NCBI RefSeq assembly: GCF_001905825.1
Contig: NZ_LIVV01000007.1
Span: 412,385 to 476,384, forward strand
Direction: 5' to 3'
From: Streptomyces sp. CB02009
Lineage (GTDB): Bacteria > Actinomycetota > Actinomycetes > Streptomycetales > Streptomycetaceae
Length of the DNA: 64,000 nucleotides
Position 1 is the stretch's first letter, and each line of letters opens with the position of its first letter. The notes under the pieces are model-generated. The model was not told the origin of the DNA. It did not search any database and saw only the letters and a list, made by a program, of their open reading frames with translations. Shown here in pieces: positions 56,530-64,000 of the stretch. The translations under genes and the position numbers were made by a program.

Positions 56530-57375
56530 ATGACGACGCGACCGACGGCACCCGTCCCCTCCGAGCCCTTCACCCCCGCGCCGGGGGACGTCCGGGCCTA
56601 TCTGCGGCGCATCGACGCGGAGCGGCCGGACCGCGCGGACACCGAGGCGCTGCGCGATCTGCATCTGCGCCATCTGCGCACCGTGCCGTTCGAGAACCTC
56701 TCGATCCACCTCGGCGAGGACATCGTCCTGGAGGAGAAGGCACTGCTCGACAAGGTGATCGGCGCGCACCGGGGAGGGTTCTGCTACGAGGTCAACACGG
56801 CGTTCGCCGTGCTGCTGCGGGGCCTCGGCTACCGGGTGTCGCTGCTCCAGGCGCGGGTCTTCGGGCCGGAGGGGAAGCCGGGCATCCCGTACGACCACAT
56901 GGCGCTGCTCGTGGAGACGGCGGACGGGGAGCGCCTGCTCGCGGACGTCGGCTTCGGTGACCACAGCCACTTCCCGCTCCGCTACGAGGACCGCGGCGAC
57001 CAGGCCGACCCGGGCGGTGTCTTCCGGCTCGTGGACACCGCCGAGGGGGACGTGGACGTGCTGCGGGACGGGAAGCCGCAGTACCGGGTGGAGCTCCAGC
57101 CCCGCCTCCTCGCCGACTTCACGGCCGGCGCCTGGTACCACCGGACCTCGCCCGACTCGCACTTCCCGCGCAGTCTCGTCTGCTCGCTGCTCACCGAGGA
57201 GGGCCGGATCACCCTCAGCGACCGGAAGCTGATCACGCGGGCCGGGGGCGAGCGCGAGGAGCGGATCCTCGAAGGCGACGACGAGGTGCGGGGCGCGTAC
57301 CGGGATCTGTTCGGGATCGAGCTCGACGCGCTGCCGGTCGTTCGCGGCGGAATTTCCGATTCGAACCCTCGGTAA
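56530..57375 (+). CDS. arylamine N-acetyltransferase
   Basis: 281 residues. The Cys-His-Asp triad is visible: Cys85 in RGGFCYEVN, His123 in YDHMAL and Asp139 in LLADVGFGD. It opens with DVRAYLRRIDAERP and has the family PFENLSIHLGE segment. It transfers acetyl or related acyl groups from CoA to arylamines or hydrazines, for xenobiotic defence or as an amide synthase. ATG 56530 is 17 bp after the MFS stop, with no clear ribosome-binding site. Confidence 0.92.
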   Translation: MTTRPTAPVPSEPFTPAPGDVRAYLRRIDAERPDRADTEALRDLHLRHLRTVPFENLSIHLGEDIVLEEKALLDKVIGAHRGGFCYEVNTAFAVLLRGLGYRVSLLQARVFGPEGKPGIPYDHMALLVETADGERLLADVGFGDHSHFPLRYEDRGDQADPGGVFRLVDTAEGDVDVLRDGKPQYRVELQPRLLADFTAGAWYHRTSPDSHFPRSLVCSLLTEEGRITLSDRKLITRAGGEREERILEGDDEVRGAYRDLFGIELDALPVVRGGISDSNPR

Positions 57376-57426
57376 CGCTTGTTCACCGCATGACCGGTTT
57401 GCGTCGAACGCTCCAGCGGTGATCGA

Positions 57427-57443
57427 ATGCAACTTCGTTGCAT
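57427..57443. promoter_or_regulatory. palindromic operator upstream of the YceI gene
   Basis: ATGCAAC-TTC-GTTGCAT, a perfect 7-bp inverted repeat with 3-bp centre, 31 bp before ATG 57475. Its shape fits a dimeric MarR- or TetR-type repressor. No such regulator lies beside it. Confidence 0.55.
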
Positions 57444-57474
57444 AGTGAACGAGTCGCACGGGGGTGCGTGAAGA

Positions 57475-58365
57475 ATGTTCGATCGTCTCTTCGGGAAGCG
57501 TGCGGTGGGTGTCGTGCGGGGCGGCCCGCTCGCCGGCCTCGCCGTCCCCGCCTCGGCGGGGATGCTGAGCTGCCGGGTGCTCGACCCCGTGCACGAACCG
57601 GTCCGGCAGGCCGAGTTCGTCCTCAGCGACGCCGCCGGGCGCAAGGTGATCGCCGGCGAGACCGACCCGTACGGCACGGCGCTCGCGACCGTGCCGGCGG
57701 GCGAGTACCGGCTCGCGGTCACCGCCGAGGGCTACACGCCGCACCACACCAGGGCCGTCGTCACCGAGGGCGGCCACACCGGCCTCGACGATGTGCTGCT
57801 CCAGATCGCCCCGCAGCCGCAGCTCCCCGAGCCCGGCGACTGGGAGATCGACCCGACGCACTCCCAGATCGGCTTCACCGCACGCCACATCGGGCTCGCG
57901 CGGATCCACGGCCGGTTCAACCGCTTCGCCGGAGCGGTCCGGATCGGCGACCGGGTGGAGCGCTCCGCGATGCACGTCGTCATCGACGCGGCCTCCATCG
58001 ACACCGGGGTGCAGATGCGCGACGACCACCTGCGGTCGGGCGACTTCCTCGACGTCGGCGCGTACCCGACGCTGGAGTTCTCCAGCGAGCGCTTCACGCA
58101 CAAGGGCGGCAGCCGTTGGGCCGTCACCGGGGCGCTCACCCTCCACGGGGTGAGCCGCACAGTCACCCTCGACACCCAGTACCTGGGCCTCGGCAGCGGC
58201 CTGGAGGGCGAGACCCGGTGCGCCTGCCGGGCCACCACCGAACTGCACCGGGAGGACTTCACCCTCACCTGGCAGACGTTGCTGGCGCGGGGGATCGCGG
58301 CGGTGGGGTCGAGCATCAGCATCGACCTGGACGTGCAGATCGTGCCCAAGGCGGGGCGGGGCTGA
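57475..58365 (+). CDS. YceI-family protein with an N-terminal carboxypeptidase-regulatory-like domain
   Basis: 296 residues. Residues ~25-105 look like a carboxypeptidase-regulatory beta-sandwich (CRVLDPVHEPVRQAEFVLSD). YceI follows from ~115: WEIDPTHSQIGFTARHIG, RIHGRFNRFAGAVRIGD, the SIDTGVQMRDDHLRSGDFLD core and LTLHGVSRTVTLD. YceI proteins bind a polyisoprenoid in a lipocalin-like barrel. There is no signal peptide, so it is probably cytoplasmic or membrane-associated. ATG 57475 has GAAGA close upstream. The palindrome at 57427 likely controls it. Confidence 0.87.
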   Translation: MFDRLFGKRAVGVVRGGPLAGLAVPASAGMLSCRVLDPVHEPVRQAEFVLSDAAGRKVIAGETDPYGTALATVPAGEYRLAVTAEGYTPHHTRAVVTEGGHTGLDDVLLQIAPQPQLPEPGDWEIDPTHSQIGFTARHIGLARIHGRFNRFAGAVRIGDRVERSAMHVVIDAASIDTGVQMRDDHLRSGDFLDVGAYPTLEFSSERFTHKGGSRWAVTGALTLHGVSRTVTLDTQYLGLGSGLEGETRCACRATTELHREDFTLTWQTLLARGIAAVGSSISIDLDVQIVPKAGRG

Positions 58366-58395
58366 GGCGGGCGGTTCTCCAAGGGCGGGCTGGTC

Positions 58396-58638
58396 CTACG
58401 GGGCCTCCAGCCAGCCCTCGTACTCCGCCGCCAGGGAGTCGAGCGCCGTCGGGTCGAGCCTGCCGTCCGGGTCCTCGACGACCACCAGCCACTGGGCGTC
58501 CTCGGCGTCGTCCTCCCCGGCCAGGGAGTCCCGTACGAGCTGCGGTTCCTCGGCGACGCCGAAACGGTCGGGGAGTTCCCCGGCGACCTCCTCGGCGGCG
58601 TCGCGGTCGGGGAGTACCAGTACGTGTCGTTCACTCAC
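58396..58638 (-). CDS. small acidic protein of unknown function
   Basis: About 80 residues, mostly Asp/Glu/Ala/Val, with a central AGEDDAEDAQWLVVVEDPDGRLD. I take the GTG at 58638 (MSERHVLVLPDRDAAEEV); ATG 58656 would add six residues. No cysteines or membrane segment. It is divergent from holA and convergent with the YceI gene. No family is recognised. Confidence 0.65.
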   Translation of the reverse strand: MSERHVLVLPDRDAAEEVAGELPDRFGVAEEPQLVRDSLAGEDDAEDAQWLVVVEDPDGRLDPTALDSLAAEYEGWLEAP

Positions 58639-58694
58639 CCCGCCATTCTCGGGCATCGCCGCACTGTCGGTGGTCCGTGGGATGCTGGACCGCG

Positions 58695-59687
58695 ATGGCC
58701 ACCAGAAAGACTTCCCCCGACGACCTCCTCGGCCCCTTGACGCTCGCCGTGGGGCAGGAGGACCTGCTCCTCGACCGTGCCGTCCAGGCGGTGGTGGCGG
58801 CCGCGCGTGCCGCCGACGCCGACACGGACGTGCGCGACCTCACGCCCGACCAGCTCCAGCCCGGTTCGCTGATGGAGCTCACCAGCCCCTCGCTGTTCGC
58901 CGAGCGCAAGGTGCTGGTCGTGCGGAACGCCCAGGATCTGTCCGCGGACACGATCAAGGACGTCAAGGCGTATCTCGAGGACCCGGTCGAGGACATCTCG
59001 CTCGTCCTGCTCCACGCCGGCGGAGCCAAGGGCAAGGGGCTGCTCGACGCGGCGCGCAAGGCGGGGGCGCGGGAGGTGGCCTGCCCGAAGACGACGAAGC
59101 CGGCGGAGCGGCTGACGTTCGTGCGGCAGGAGTTCCGGACGCTGGGGCGTTCGGCCACACCCGAGGCCTGCCAGGCGCTCGTCGACTCCATCGGCAGCGA
59201 CCTGCGGGAGCTCGCGTCCGCGGTCGCGCAGCTCACGTCCGACGTGGACGGGACGATCGACGAGGCCGTCGTCGGGCGCTACTACACGGGCCGTGCCGAG
59301 GCCTCCTCCTTCAACATCGCGGACCGCGCGGTGGAGGGGCGTGCGGCGGAGGCCCTCGAAGCGCTGCGGTGGTCGCTCTCGACCGGGGTCGCGCCGGTGC
59401 TCGTCACGAGCGCGTTGGCGCAGGGCGTACGGGCGATCGGCAAGCTGTCGTCGGCCCGGGGCGGGCGGCCGGCGGATCTGGCGCGGGAGCTGGGCATGCC
59501 GCCGTGGAAGATCGACCGCGTACGGCAGCAGATGCGGGGCTGGACCCCCGACGGGGTGTCCCTCGCGCTGCGGGCGATCGCGGAGGCGGACGCGGGGGTG
59601 AAGGGCGGCGGGGACGACCCGGAGTACGCCCTGGAGAAGGCGGTGGTCGCGGTGGCTCGGGCGGCGAGGATGCGGCGGGACGGGTAG
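58695..59687 (+). CDS. holA: DNA polymerase III subunit delta
   Basis: 330 residues. The family start is DLLGPLTLAVGQEDLLLDRAV; ELTSPSLFAERKVLVVRNAQDL and LVLLHAGGAKGKGLLDAARK in the N-terminal AAA-like part, then SDLRELASAVAQL and a C-terminal helical collar with DDPEYALEKAVVAVARAARM. It opens the beta sliding clamp as part of the clamp loader. ATG 58695 is chosen by alignment with the family start. Confidence 0.93.
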   Translation: MATRKTSPDDLLGPLTLAVGQEDLLLDRAVQAVVAAARAADADTDVRDLTPDQLQPGSLMELTSPSLFAERKVLVVRNAQDLSADTIKDVKAYLEDPVEDISLVLLHAGGAKGKGLLDAARKAGAREVACPKTTKPAERLTFVRQEFRTLGRSATPEACQALVDSIGSDLRELASAVAQLTSDVDGTIDEAVVGRYYTGRAEASSFNIADRAVEGRAAEALEALRWSLSTGVAPVLVTSALAQGVRAIGKLSSARGGRPADLARELGMPPWKIDRVRQQMRGWTPDGVSLALRAIAEADAGVKGGGDDPEYALEKAVVAVARAARMRRDG

Positions 59688-59903
59688 CGGGGGGGCGGTT
59701 GGGCCTTGGCCTTGGCCTGTGCCGGGCCGGGCCAGGGCGGGTGGTGCCCGCGCCCCTGCCCGTAGGGGGCTGGGCGTGCCGGGGCCCGGGGGCGGTTGTG
59801 GGTGCGGGGTGGGCGGTGGCTGGTGCCAGGGCGGATTCCCCCACCCCACCCCTTCCCGAAACCCTGCCGGGGGCTGGTGGGTGGGTAGGGGGAGAGTCCC
59901 GGG

Positions 59904-60115
59904 GGCTGCGCCCCCGGACCCCGCTAGGAGCTGCGCCCCCGGACCCCGCTCGGGGCTGCGCCCCCGGACCCCGCTCGGGGCTGCGCCCCGGACCCCGCTC
60001 GGGGCTGCGCCCCGGACCCCGCTCGGGGCTGCGCCCCCGGACCCCGCTCGGGGCTGCGCCCCCGGACCCCCCTCGGGGCTGCGCCCCCGGACCCCCCTCG
60101 GGGCTGCGCCCCTGA
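59904..60115. repeat. minisatellite of 24-25-bp units
   Basis: About 8.5 tandem units of GGGCTGCGCCCCCGGACCCC plus GCTCG; units 4 and 5 lack one C, and the last unit is degenerate. Each unit holds a small self-complementary core (GGGGC-TGC-GCCCC). No spacers separate the units. Confidence 0.85.
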
Positions 60116-60195
60116 CCCGCCCCGAGTCGTGCGGTGGTTGGCCGCAGTCGCTCCTACGAGTGAGGGTGGGGCGGGGCGTTTCGGGCCCGGGTACG

Positions 60196-60239
60196 CCGAA
60201 GGCCCCGGTCTCCTGGGGAAGGAGGGGCGGGGCCTTCGG
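60196..60239. terminator. bidirectional terminator between holA and rpsT
   Basis: An 11-bp perfect outer stem (60196-60206 with 60229-60239) encloses a G/C-rich inner hairpin, located between convergent genes. Confidence 0.6.
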
Positions 60240-60357
60240 TGTTGGAGCTGGTGGGCTCGCACCCGCGTGGCGAACGCGTCCGCGTGCGAGTCCTGGTGGC
60301 CGGGTGGGAGCGGGAGAGAGGGCCCGCTAGGTCCCGTGCGGCCGGTTACATCAGAGC

Positions 60358-60624
60358 TCAGCCCTGGAGAGCGGCAACCTTGGTGGCCAGCGCCGACTTC
60401 TTGTTGGCGGCGGCGTTCTTGTGGATGACGCCCTTCGAGACAGCCTTGTCGAGCGCGCGGGAGGCGGCGCGGGAAGCCACGGTGGCCTTCTCGACGTCAC
60501 CCGCGGCGACGGCCTCGCGGGCCTTGCGGATCGCGGTCTTGAGCGAGGACTTGACGGCCTTGTTGCGCAGGCGCGCCTTCTCGTTCGTCTTGTTCCGCTT
60601 GATCTGGGACTTGATGTTCGCCAC
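60358..60624 (-). CDS. rpsT: 30S ribosomal protein S20
   Basis: 88 residues, the usual S20 length. MANIKSQIKRNKTNEKARLRN is the family start, followed by Lys/Ala-rich helices (AIRKAREAVAAGD, KGVIHKNAAANKKSALATKV). It binds 16S rRNA early in 30S assembly. GTG 60624 matches the family start; the frame extends to 60687 without conservation. A minus-strand promoter lies at 60703-60732. Confidence 0.97.
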   Translation of the reverse strand: MANIKSQIKRNKTNEKARLRNKAVKSSLKTAIRKAREAVAAGDVEKATVASRAASRALDKAVSKGVIHKNAAANKKSALATKVAALQG

Positions 60625-60702
60625 GAAAAGAGCCTTTACAGGTTCGATGTTCCTTCTGGATGCGTCTCGCAGGCTGAGAGGGCACACGAGACACAGCTGT
60701 CC

Positions 60703-60732
60703 ACAGTATCAGCCACTCTCGTGCCCGCCCAA
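60703..60732 (-). promoter_or_regulatory. rpsT promoter
   Basis: On the minus strand TTGGGC (60732-60727), an 18-bp spacer and TACTGT (60708-60703), with an extended TGA before the -10. It is ~80 bp upstream of the rpsT GTG. Confidence 0.55.
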
Positions 60733-60808
60733 ACCGGGCGCAGGGCGACGGGCATGGGACCATGGAGCCTACGTATCGATCCGACATCGCCCCGAGACGA
60801 GACCCTGC

Positions 60809-62674
60809 GTGCCCGCGACTCCTACCAACGTGCCCGAGCCGAGCCGTACCGACCCGGCTCTGATCCGCAACTTCTGCATCATCGCGCACATCGACCACGG
60901 CAAGTCCACGCTCGCCGACCGGATGCTCCAGCTGACCGGTGTGGTCGACCAGCGGCAGATGCGTGCCCAGTACCTCGACCGCATGGACATCGAGCGGGAG
61001 CGCGGCATCACGATCAAGTCCCAGGCGGTCCGGCTGCCGTGGGCGCCGACCGAGGGGCCGGGTCAGGGCGACACGCACATCCTGAACATGATCGACACCC
61101 CTGGGCACGTCGACTTCACCTATGAGGTGTCCCGGTCGCTGGCCGCCTGTGAGGGCACGGTCCTGCTGGTCGACGCGGCCCAGGGCATCGAGGCGCAGAC
61201 GCTGGCCAACCTCTACCTGGCCATGGAGAACGACCTCACGATCGTTCCCGTGCTGAACAAGATCGACCTGCCGGCCGCCCAGCCGGAGAAGTTCTCCGAG
61301 GAGCTGGCGAACCTCATCGGCTGCCAGCCGGAGGACGTCCTCAAGGTCTCCGCGAAGACCGGTGTCGGTGTCGACGCGCTGCTCGACCGGGTCGTCCGGG
61401 ACGTTCCGGCCCCGGTCGGTGTCGCCGACGCGCCCGCCCGCGCGATGATCTTCGACTCCGTGTACGACTCGTACCGCGGCGTCGTGACCTACGTGCGTGT
61501 GGTCGACGGTCAGCTCAACAAGCGCGAGCGCATCAAGATGATGTCGACCGGCGCCACCCACGAGCTGCTGGAGATCGGTGTCTCGTCTCCGGAGATGACG
61601 CCGTCCGACGGTCTCGGCGTCGGTGAGGTGGGCTACCTCATCACCGGTGTGAAGGACGTCCGCCAGTCCAAGGTCGGTGACACGATCACCTCCCTGAACA
61701 AGGGCGCCACCGAGGCCCTCGGCGGTTACAAGGACCCGAAGCCGATGGTCTTCTCGGGCCTGTACCCGCTGGACGGCTCGGAGTACCCGGACCTCCGCGA
61801 GGCCCTCGACAAGCTGCAGCTCAACGACGCCGCGCTGGTCTACGAGCCGGAGACCTCCGCCGCGCTGGGGTTCGGCTTCCGTGTCGGCTTCCTGGGGCTC
61901 CTCCACCTCGACGTGATCCGTGAGCGGCTCGAGCGCGAGTTCGGGCTCGACCTCATCGCCACCGCCCCCAACGTGGTCTACCGCGTGGTCATGGAGGACG
62001 GCAGCGAGCACACGGTCACCAACCCGAGCGAGTTCCCCGAGGGCAAGATCAACGACGTGTACGAGCCCGTCGTACGCGCCACGATCCTCGCCCCCAGCGA
62101 GTTCATCGGCGCGATCATGGAGCTGTGCCAGACGCGTCGCGGCACCCTGATCGGCATGGACTACCTCTCCGAGGACCGGGTCGAGATCCGCTACACCCTG
62201 CCCCTCGCCGAGATCGTCTTCGACTTCTTCGACCAGCTGAAGTCCAAGACGCGCGGTTACGCCTCCCTCGACTACGAGCCCACCGGCGAGCAGGCCTCCA
62301 GCCTGGTCAAGGTCGACATCCTGCTGCACGGCGACAAGGTCGACGCCTTCTCGGCCGTCACCCACAAGGACGCCGCGTACGCCTACGGTGTGCGGCTCGT
62401 CGCCAAGCTGCGCGAGCTCATCCCGAGGCAGGCCTTCGAGGTGCCGATCCAGGCCGCGATCGGCTCCCGGGTGATCGCCCGCGAGACCATTCGGGCCATC
62501 CGCAAGGACGTCCTCGCCAAGTGCTACGGCGGTGACATCTCCCGTAAGCGGAAGCTGCTCGAGAAGCAGAAGGAAGGCAAGAAGCGCATGAAGATGGTCG
62601 GCTCGGTGGAGGTGCCGCAGGAGGCCTTCATCGCCGTTCTGTCGAGCGACGAGTCCTCCGGCAAGAAGAAGTAG
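60809..62674 (+). CDS. lepA: elongation factor 4 (LepA)
   Basis: 621 residues. The translational GTPase core has the P-loop AHIDHGKST (26-34), RERGITIKSQ (switch I), DTPGHVDF (G3) and NKIDLP (G4). The C-terminal LepA-specific domain includes SRKRKLLEKQKEGKKRMKMVG. LepA acts in ribosome biogenesis and stalled translation. GTG 60809 is the family-consistent start; upstream frame is not conserved. It is divergent from rpsT. Confidence 0.96.
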   Translation: MPATPTNVPEPSRTDPALIRNFCIIAHIDHGKSTLADRMLQLTGVVDQRQMRAQYLDRMDIERERGITIKSQAVRLPWAPTEGPGQGDTHILNMIDTPGHVDFTYEVSRSLAACEGTVLLVDAAQGIEAQTLANLYLAMENDLTIVPVLNKIDLPAAQPEKFSEELANLIGCQPEDVLKVSAKTGVGVDALLDRVVRDVPAPVGVADAPARAMIFDSVYDSYRGVVTYVRVVDGQLNKRERIKMMSTGATHELLEIGVSSPEMTPSDGLGVGEVGYLITGVKDVRQSKVGDTITSLNKGATEALGGYKDPKPMVFSGLYPLDGSEYPDLREALDKLQLNDAALVYEPETSAALGFGFRVGFLGLLHLDVIRERLEREFGLDLIATAPNVVYRVVMEDGSEHTVTNPSEFPEGKINDVYEPVVRATILAPSEFIGAIMELCQTRRGTLIGMDYLSEDRVEIRYTLPLAEIVFDFFDQLKSKTRGYASLDYEPTGEQASSLVKVDILLHGDKVDAFSAVTHKDAAYAYGVRLVAKLRELIPRQAFEVPIQAAIGSRVIARETIRAIRKDVLAKCYGGDISRKRKLLEKQKEGKKRMKMVGSVEVPQEAFIAVLSSDESSGKKK

Positions 62675-62708
62675 TCCAGGGCGCCCCAGGTAGCTGCCCT
62701 GTGCATAC

Positions 62709-62743
62709 AACGGGTCCACGTGCCAGGTGCGCGTGGGCCCGTT
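62709..62743 (+). terminator. lepA terminator
   Basis: A 12-bp stem with one wobble (62709-62720 with 62732-62743, 11-nt loop), 34 bp after the stop. Confidence 0.6.
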
Positions 62744-62815
62744 CGTTATGAAGCGGCGCCCCGTAGGCCCTTACGCGCCGGACCTCGGGCCTTTACTCTG
62801 ATCCCGGCTCGAAGG

Positions 62816-62829
62816 TTACTCGCCAGTTA
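62816..62829. promoter_or_regulatory. candidate operator upstream of the acyl-CoA ligase
   Basis: TTACTCGCCAGTTA is an imperfect palindrome of form TnACTnGCnAGTnA, 43 bp before GTG 62873. It could bind a TetR/FadR-type fatty-acid repressor; evidence is limited to shape and position. Confidence 0.35.
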
Positions 62830-62872
62830 GTTACGAACCGCCAGAAGGCACCGCCGCCGCCCGGAGGACGTC

Positions 62873-64000
62873 GTGAGCGACACACAGACCCAGATCGAGA
62901 ACCGGCCGCCCTCCGTGGCGACCCTCTTCCTTGAGCGCGTCGAGCGGACTCCGGATGCGGAGGCGTACCGCTACCCGGTGCCCGCCGCCTCGGGCGCCGG
63001 CCCGGACGACTGGAAGTCGCTCAGCTGGGGGCAGGCCGCCGAGCGGGTCTACGCGATCGCCGCCGGCCTCGTCGACCTCGGCGTCGAGTCCGAGGAGCGG
63101 GTCGCCCTCGCCTCCGCCACCCGGGTCGAGTGGATCCTCGCCGACCTCGGTGTCATGTGCGCGGGCGCCGCGACCACCACGGTCTACCCGCAGACCAACG
63201 CCGAGGAGTCGGCGTTCATCCTCTCCGACTCCGAGTCGCGGGTCCTCATCGCGGAGGACGCGGCCCAGCTCGCGAAGGCCGTCGAGCGCCGCGCCGAGCT
63301 GCCGAACCTCCGCCATGTCGTCGTCATCGACGCCACCGGCGTGGAGAGCGACGGCGAGTTCGTCCTCACGCTCGCCGAGCTGGAGGCGCGCGGCAAGGGC
63401 TACCTGGAGAAGCACCCCGAGGCCGTCAAGGAGCGGGTCGCGGCGATCACGCCCACGCAGCTCGCCACCCTCATCTACACCTCGGGCACTACGGGCCGCC
63501 CCAAGGGCGTCCGCCTGCCGCACGACAACTGGTCGTACATGGCCAAGGCCATCGCCGCCACCGGCCTCGTCACCCAGGTCGACGTGCAGTACCTGTGGCT
63601 GCCGCTCGCCCACGTCTTCGGCAAGGTCCTCACCTCGGGCCAGATCGAGGTCGGTCACGTCACCGCCGTCGACGGCCGCGTCGACAAGATCATCGAGAAC
63701 CTGCCGGTCGTCCAGCCGACCTACATGGCGGCCGTGCCCCGCATCTTCGAGAAGGTCTACAACGGCGTCGCCGCCAAGGCCCGCGCGGCCGGCGGAGCCA
63801 AGTACAAGATCTTCCAGTGGGCGGCCGGGGTCTCCCGCGAGTACGCCAAGGCCAGCCAGGACAACTTCCGCCGCACCGGGACCGCCTCCGCGCCCTTCGG
63901 CCTCACCGCCAAGCACAAGGTCGCCGACGCCCTCGTCTACGCCAAGATCCGTGAGGCCTTCGGCGGCAACCTGCGCGCGTGCATCTCCGGATCCGCCGCG
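62873..64000 (+). CDS. long-chain fatty acyl-CoA ligase (3' end beyond window)
   Basis: 376 visible residues of an AMP-forming ligase. The ATP/AMP signature YTSGTTGRPKG is near 201-211, preceded by ATTTVYPQTNAEESAFILSDSES and followed by LPLAHVFGK. The start GTG 62873 has GGAGGA at 7 nt. It activates fatty acids to acyl-AMP and then acyl-CoA. Family members run ~600 residues, so ~220 residues lie outside the window. Confidence 0.9.
   Translation, partial: MSDTQTQIENRPPSVATLFLERVERTPDAEAYRYPVPAASGAGPDDWKSLSWGQAAERVYAIAAGLVDLGVESEERVALASATRVEWILADLGVMCAGAATTTVYPQTNAEESAFILSDSESRVLIAEDAAQLAKAVERRAELPNLRHVVVIDATGVESDGEFVLTLAELEARGKGYLEKHPEAVKERVAAITPTQLATLIYTSGTTGRPKGVRLPHDNWSYMAKAIAATGLVTQVDVQYLWLPLAHVFGKVLTSGQIEVGHVTAVDGRVDKIIENLPVVQPTYMAAVPRIFEKVYNGVAAKARAAGGAKYKIFQWAAGVSREYAKASQDNFRRTGTASAPFGLTAKHKVADALVYAKIREAFGGNLRACISGSAA

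Larger units (their letters stand above)
59688..60357. other. 670-bp spacer between holA and rpsT
   Basis: It has a G-rich first 200 bp without a gene, the minisatellite (59904-60115), and a bidirectional terminator (60196-60239). A structured G/C patch (60256-60290) with nested inverted repeats follows. Open frames across the repeat are artefacts of its unit sequence. Confidence 0.6.

Noticed and set aside
59904..60115. Possible CRISPR array
   Set aside because: Units are directly adjacent with no spacers, and no cas genes are present.
60256..60290. Structured sequence resembling part of a tRNA between holA and rpsT
   Set aside because: It has nested inverted repeats but no TTC T-loop or acceptor pairing.

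Overview
The window is high-GC actinobacterial chromosome with strong third-position G/C bias, long spurious antisense reading frames and many GTG starts. The gene order and protein sequences point to Streptomyces, in the conserved core arm holding rne, rplU, rpmA, obg, proB, proA, nadD, rsfS, leuS, comEA/EC, holA, rpsT and lepA. I see no transposase, integrase, plasmid gene, phage gene or CRISPR array.

Layout. 1-127: tail of an unidentified gene. 180-2108: TIGR03960 radical SAM protein. 2237-10728: wall-polymer block I, with two fusions of a GT2 glycosyltransferase to a CDP-glycerol glycerophosphotransferase (TagF-like) and one GT4 enzyme. 10910-12076: an unusual repetitive, arginine-rich membrane protein. 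12158-19538: the conserved RNA/ribosome cluster of TIGR03936 protein, RNase E/G (rne), L21, L27 and Obg. 19718-19820: an exact second copy of the last 103 bp of obg. 19977-30312: wall-polymer block II, with a GT2, galE, a GT4 plus a GT2-TagF fusion, a polytopic membrane protein, and a GtrB/GtrA pair. 30376-33612: proline synthesis (proB, proA) with a small conserved protein between. 33699-35657: two related single-pass membrane proteins sharing a cytosolic motif. 35685-41057: M48 protease, two very small membrane proteins, nadD, an LCP/LytR-like wall protein, rsfS and a histidine phosphatase. 41153-45552: two identical tRNA-Ala(GGC) genes flanking an HTH/MFS pair, two small zinc-binding-type proteins and a GT87 mannosyltransferase. 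45741-48778: a leuS leader peptide, an attenuator and leuS. 48901-54544: a coiled-coil membrane protein, a DegV protein, comEA and comEC. 54600-58638: an ArsR-type regulator with MFS, an arylamine N-acetyltransferase, a YceI protein and a small acidic protein. 58695-62674: holA, a GC-rich minisatellite, rpsT and lepA. 62873 to the end: a truncated acyl-CoA ligase.

Functionally the window combines translation and ribosome biogenesis (rne, L21, L27, obg, rsfS, lepA, S20, leuS, tRNAs) with cell-envelope glycopolymer synthesis (three TagF-type fusions, GT4s, galE, Gtr-type lipid-linked sugar transfer, LCP protein). Wall-polymer blocks I and II separate core genes that are usually neighbours in other bacteria.

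Regulatory signals worth noting: a leader peptide with three consecutive Leu codons ahead of a terminator in front of leuS; ten start codons placed 6-8 nt after a TANNNT hexamer (probable leaderless transcripts); and two genes whose only sensible start codon is CTG. All statements come from reading the sequence. Family names rest on recognised motifs, and no database search was run.
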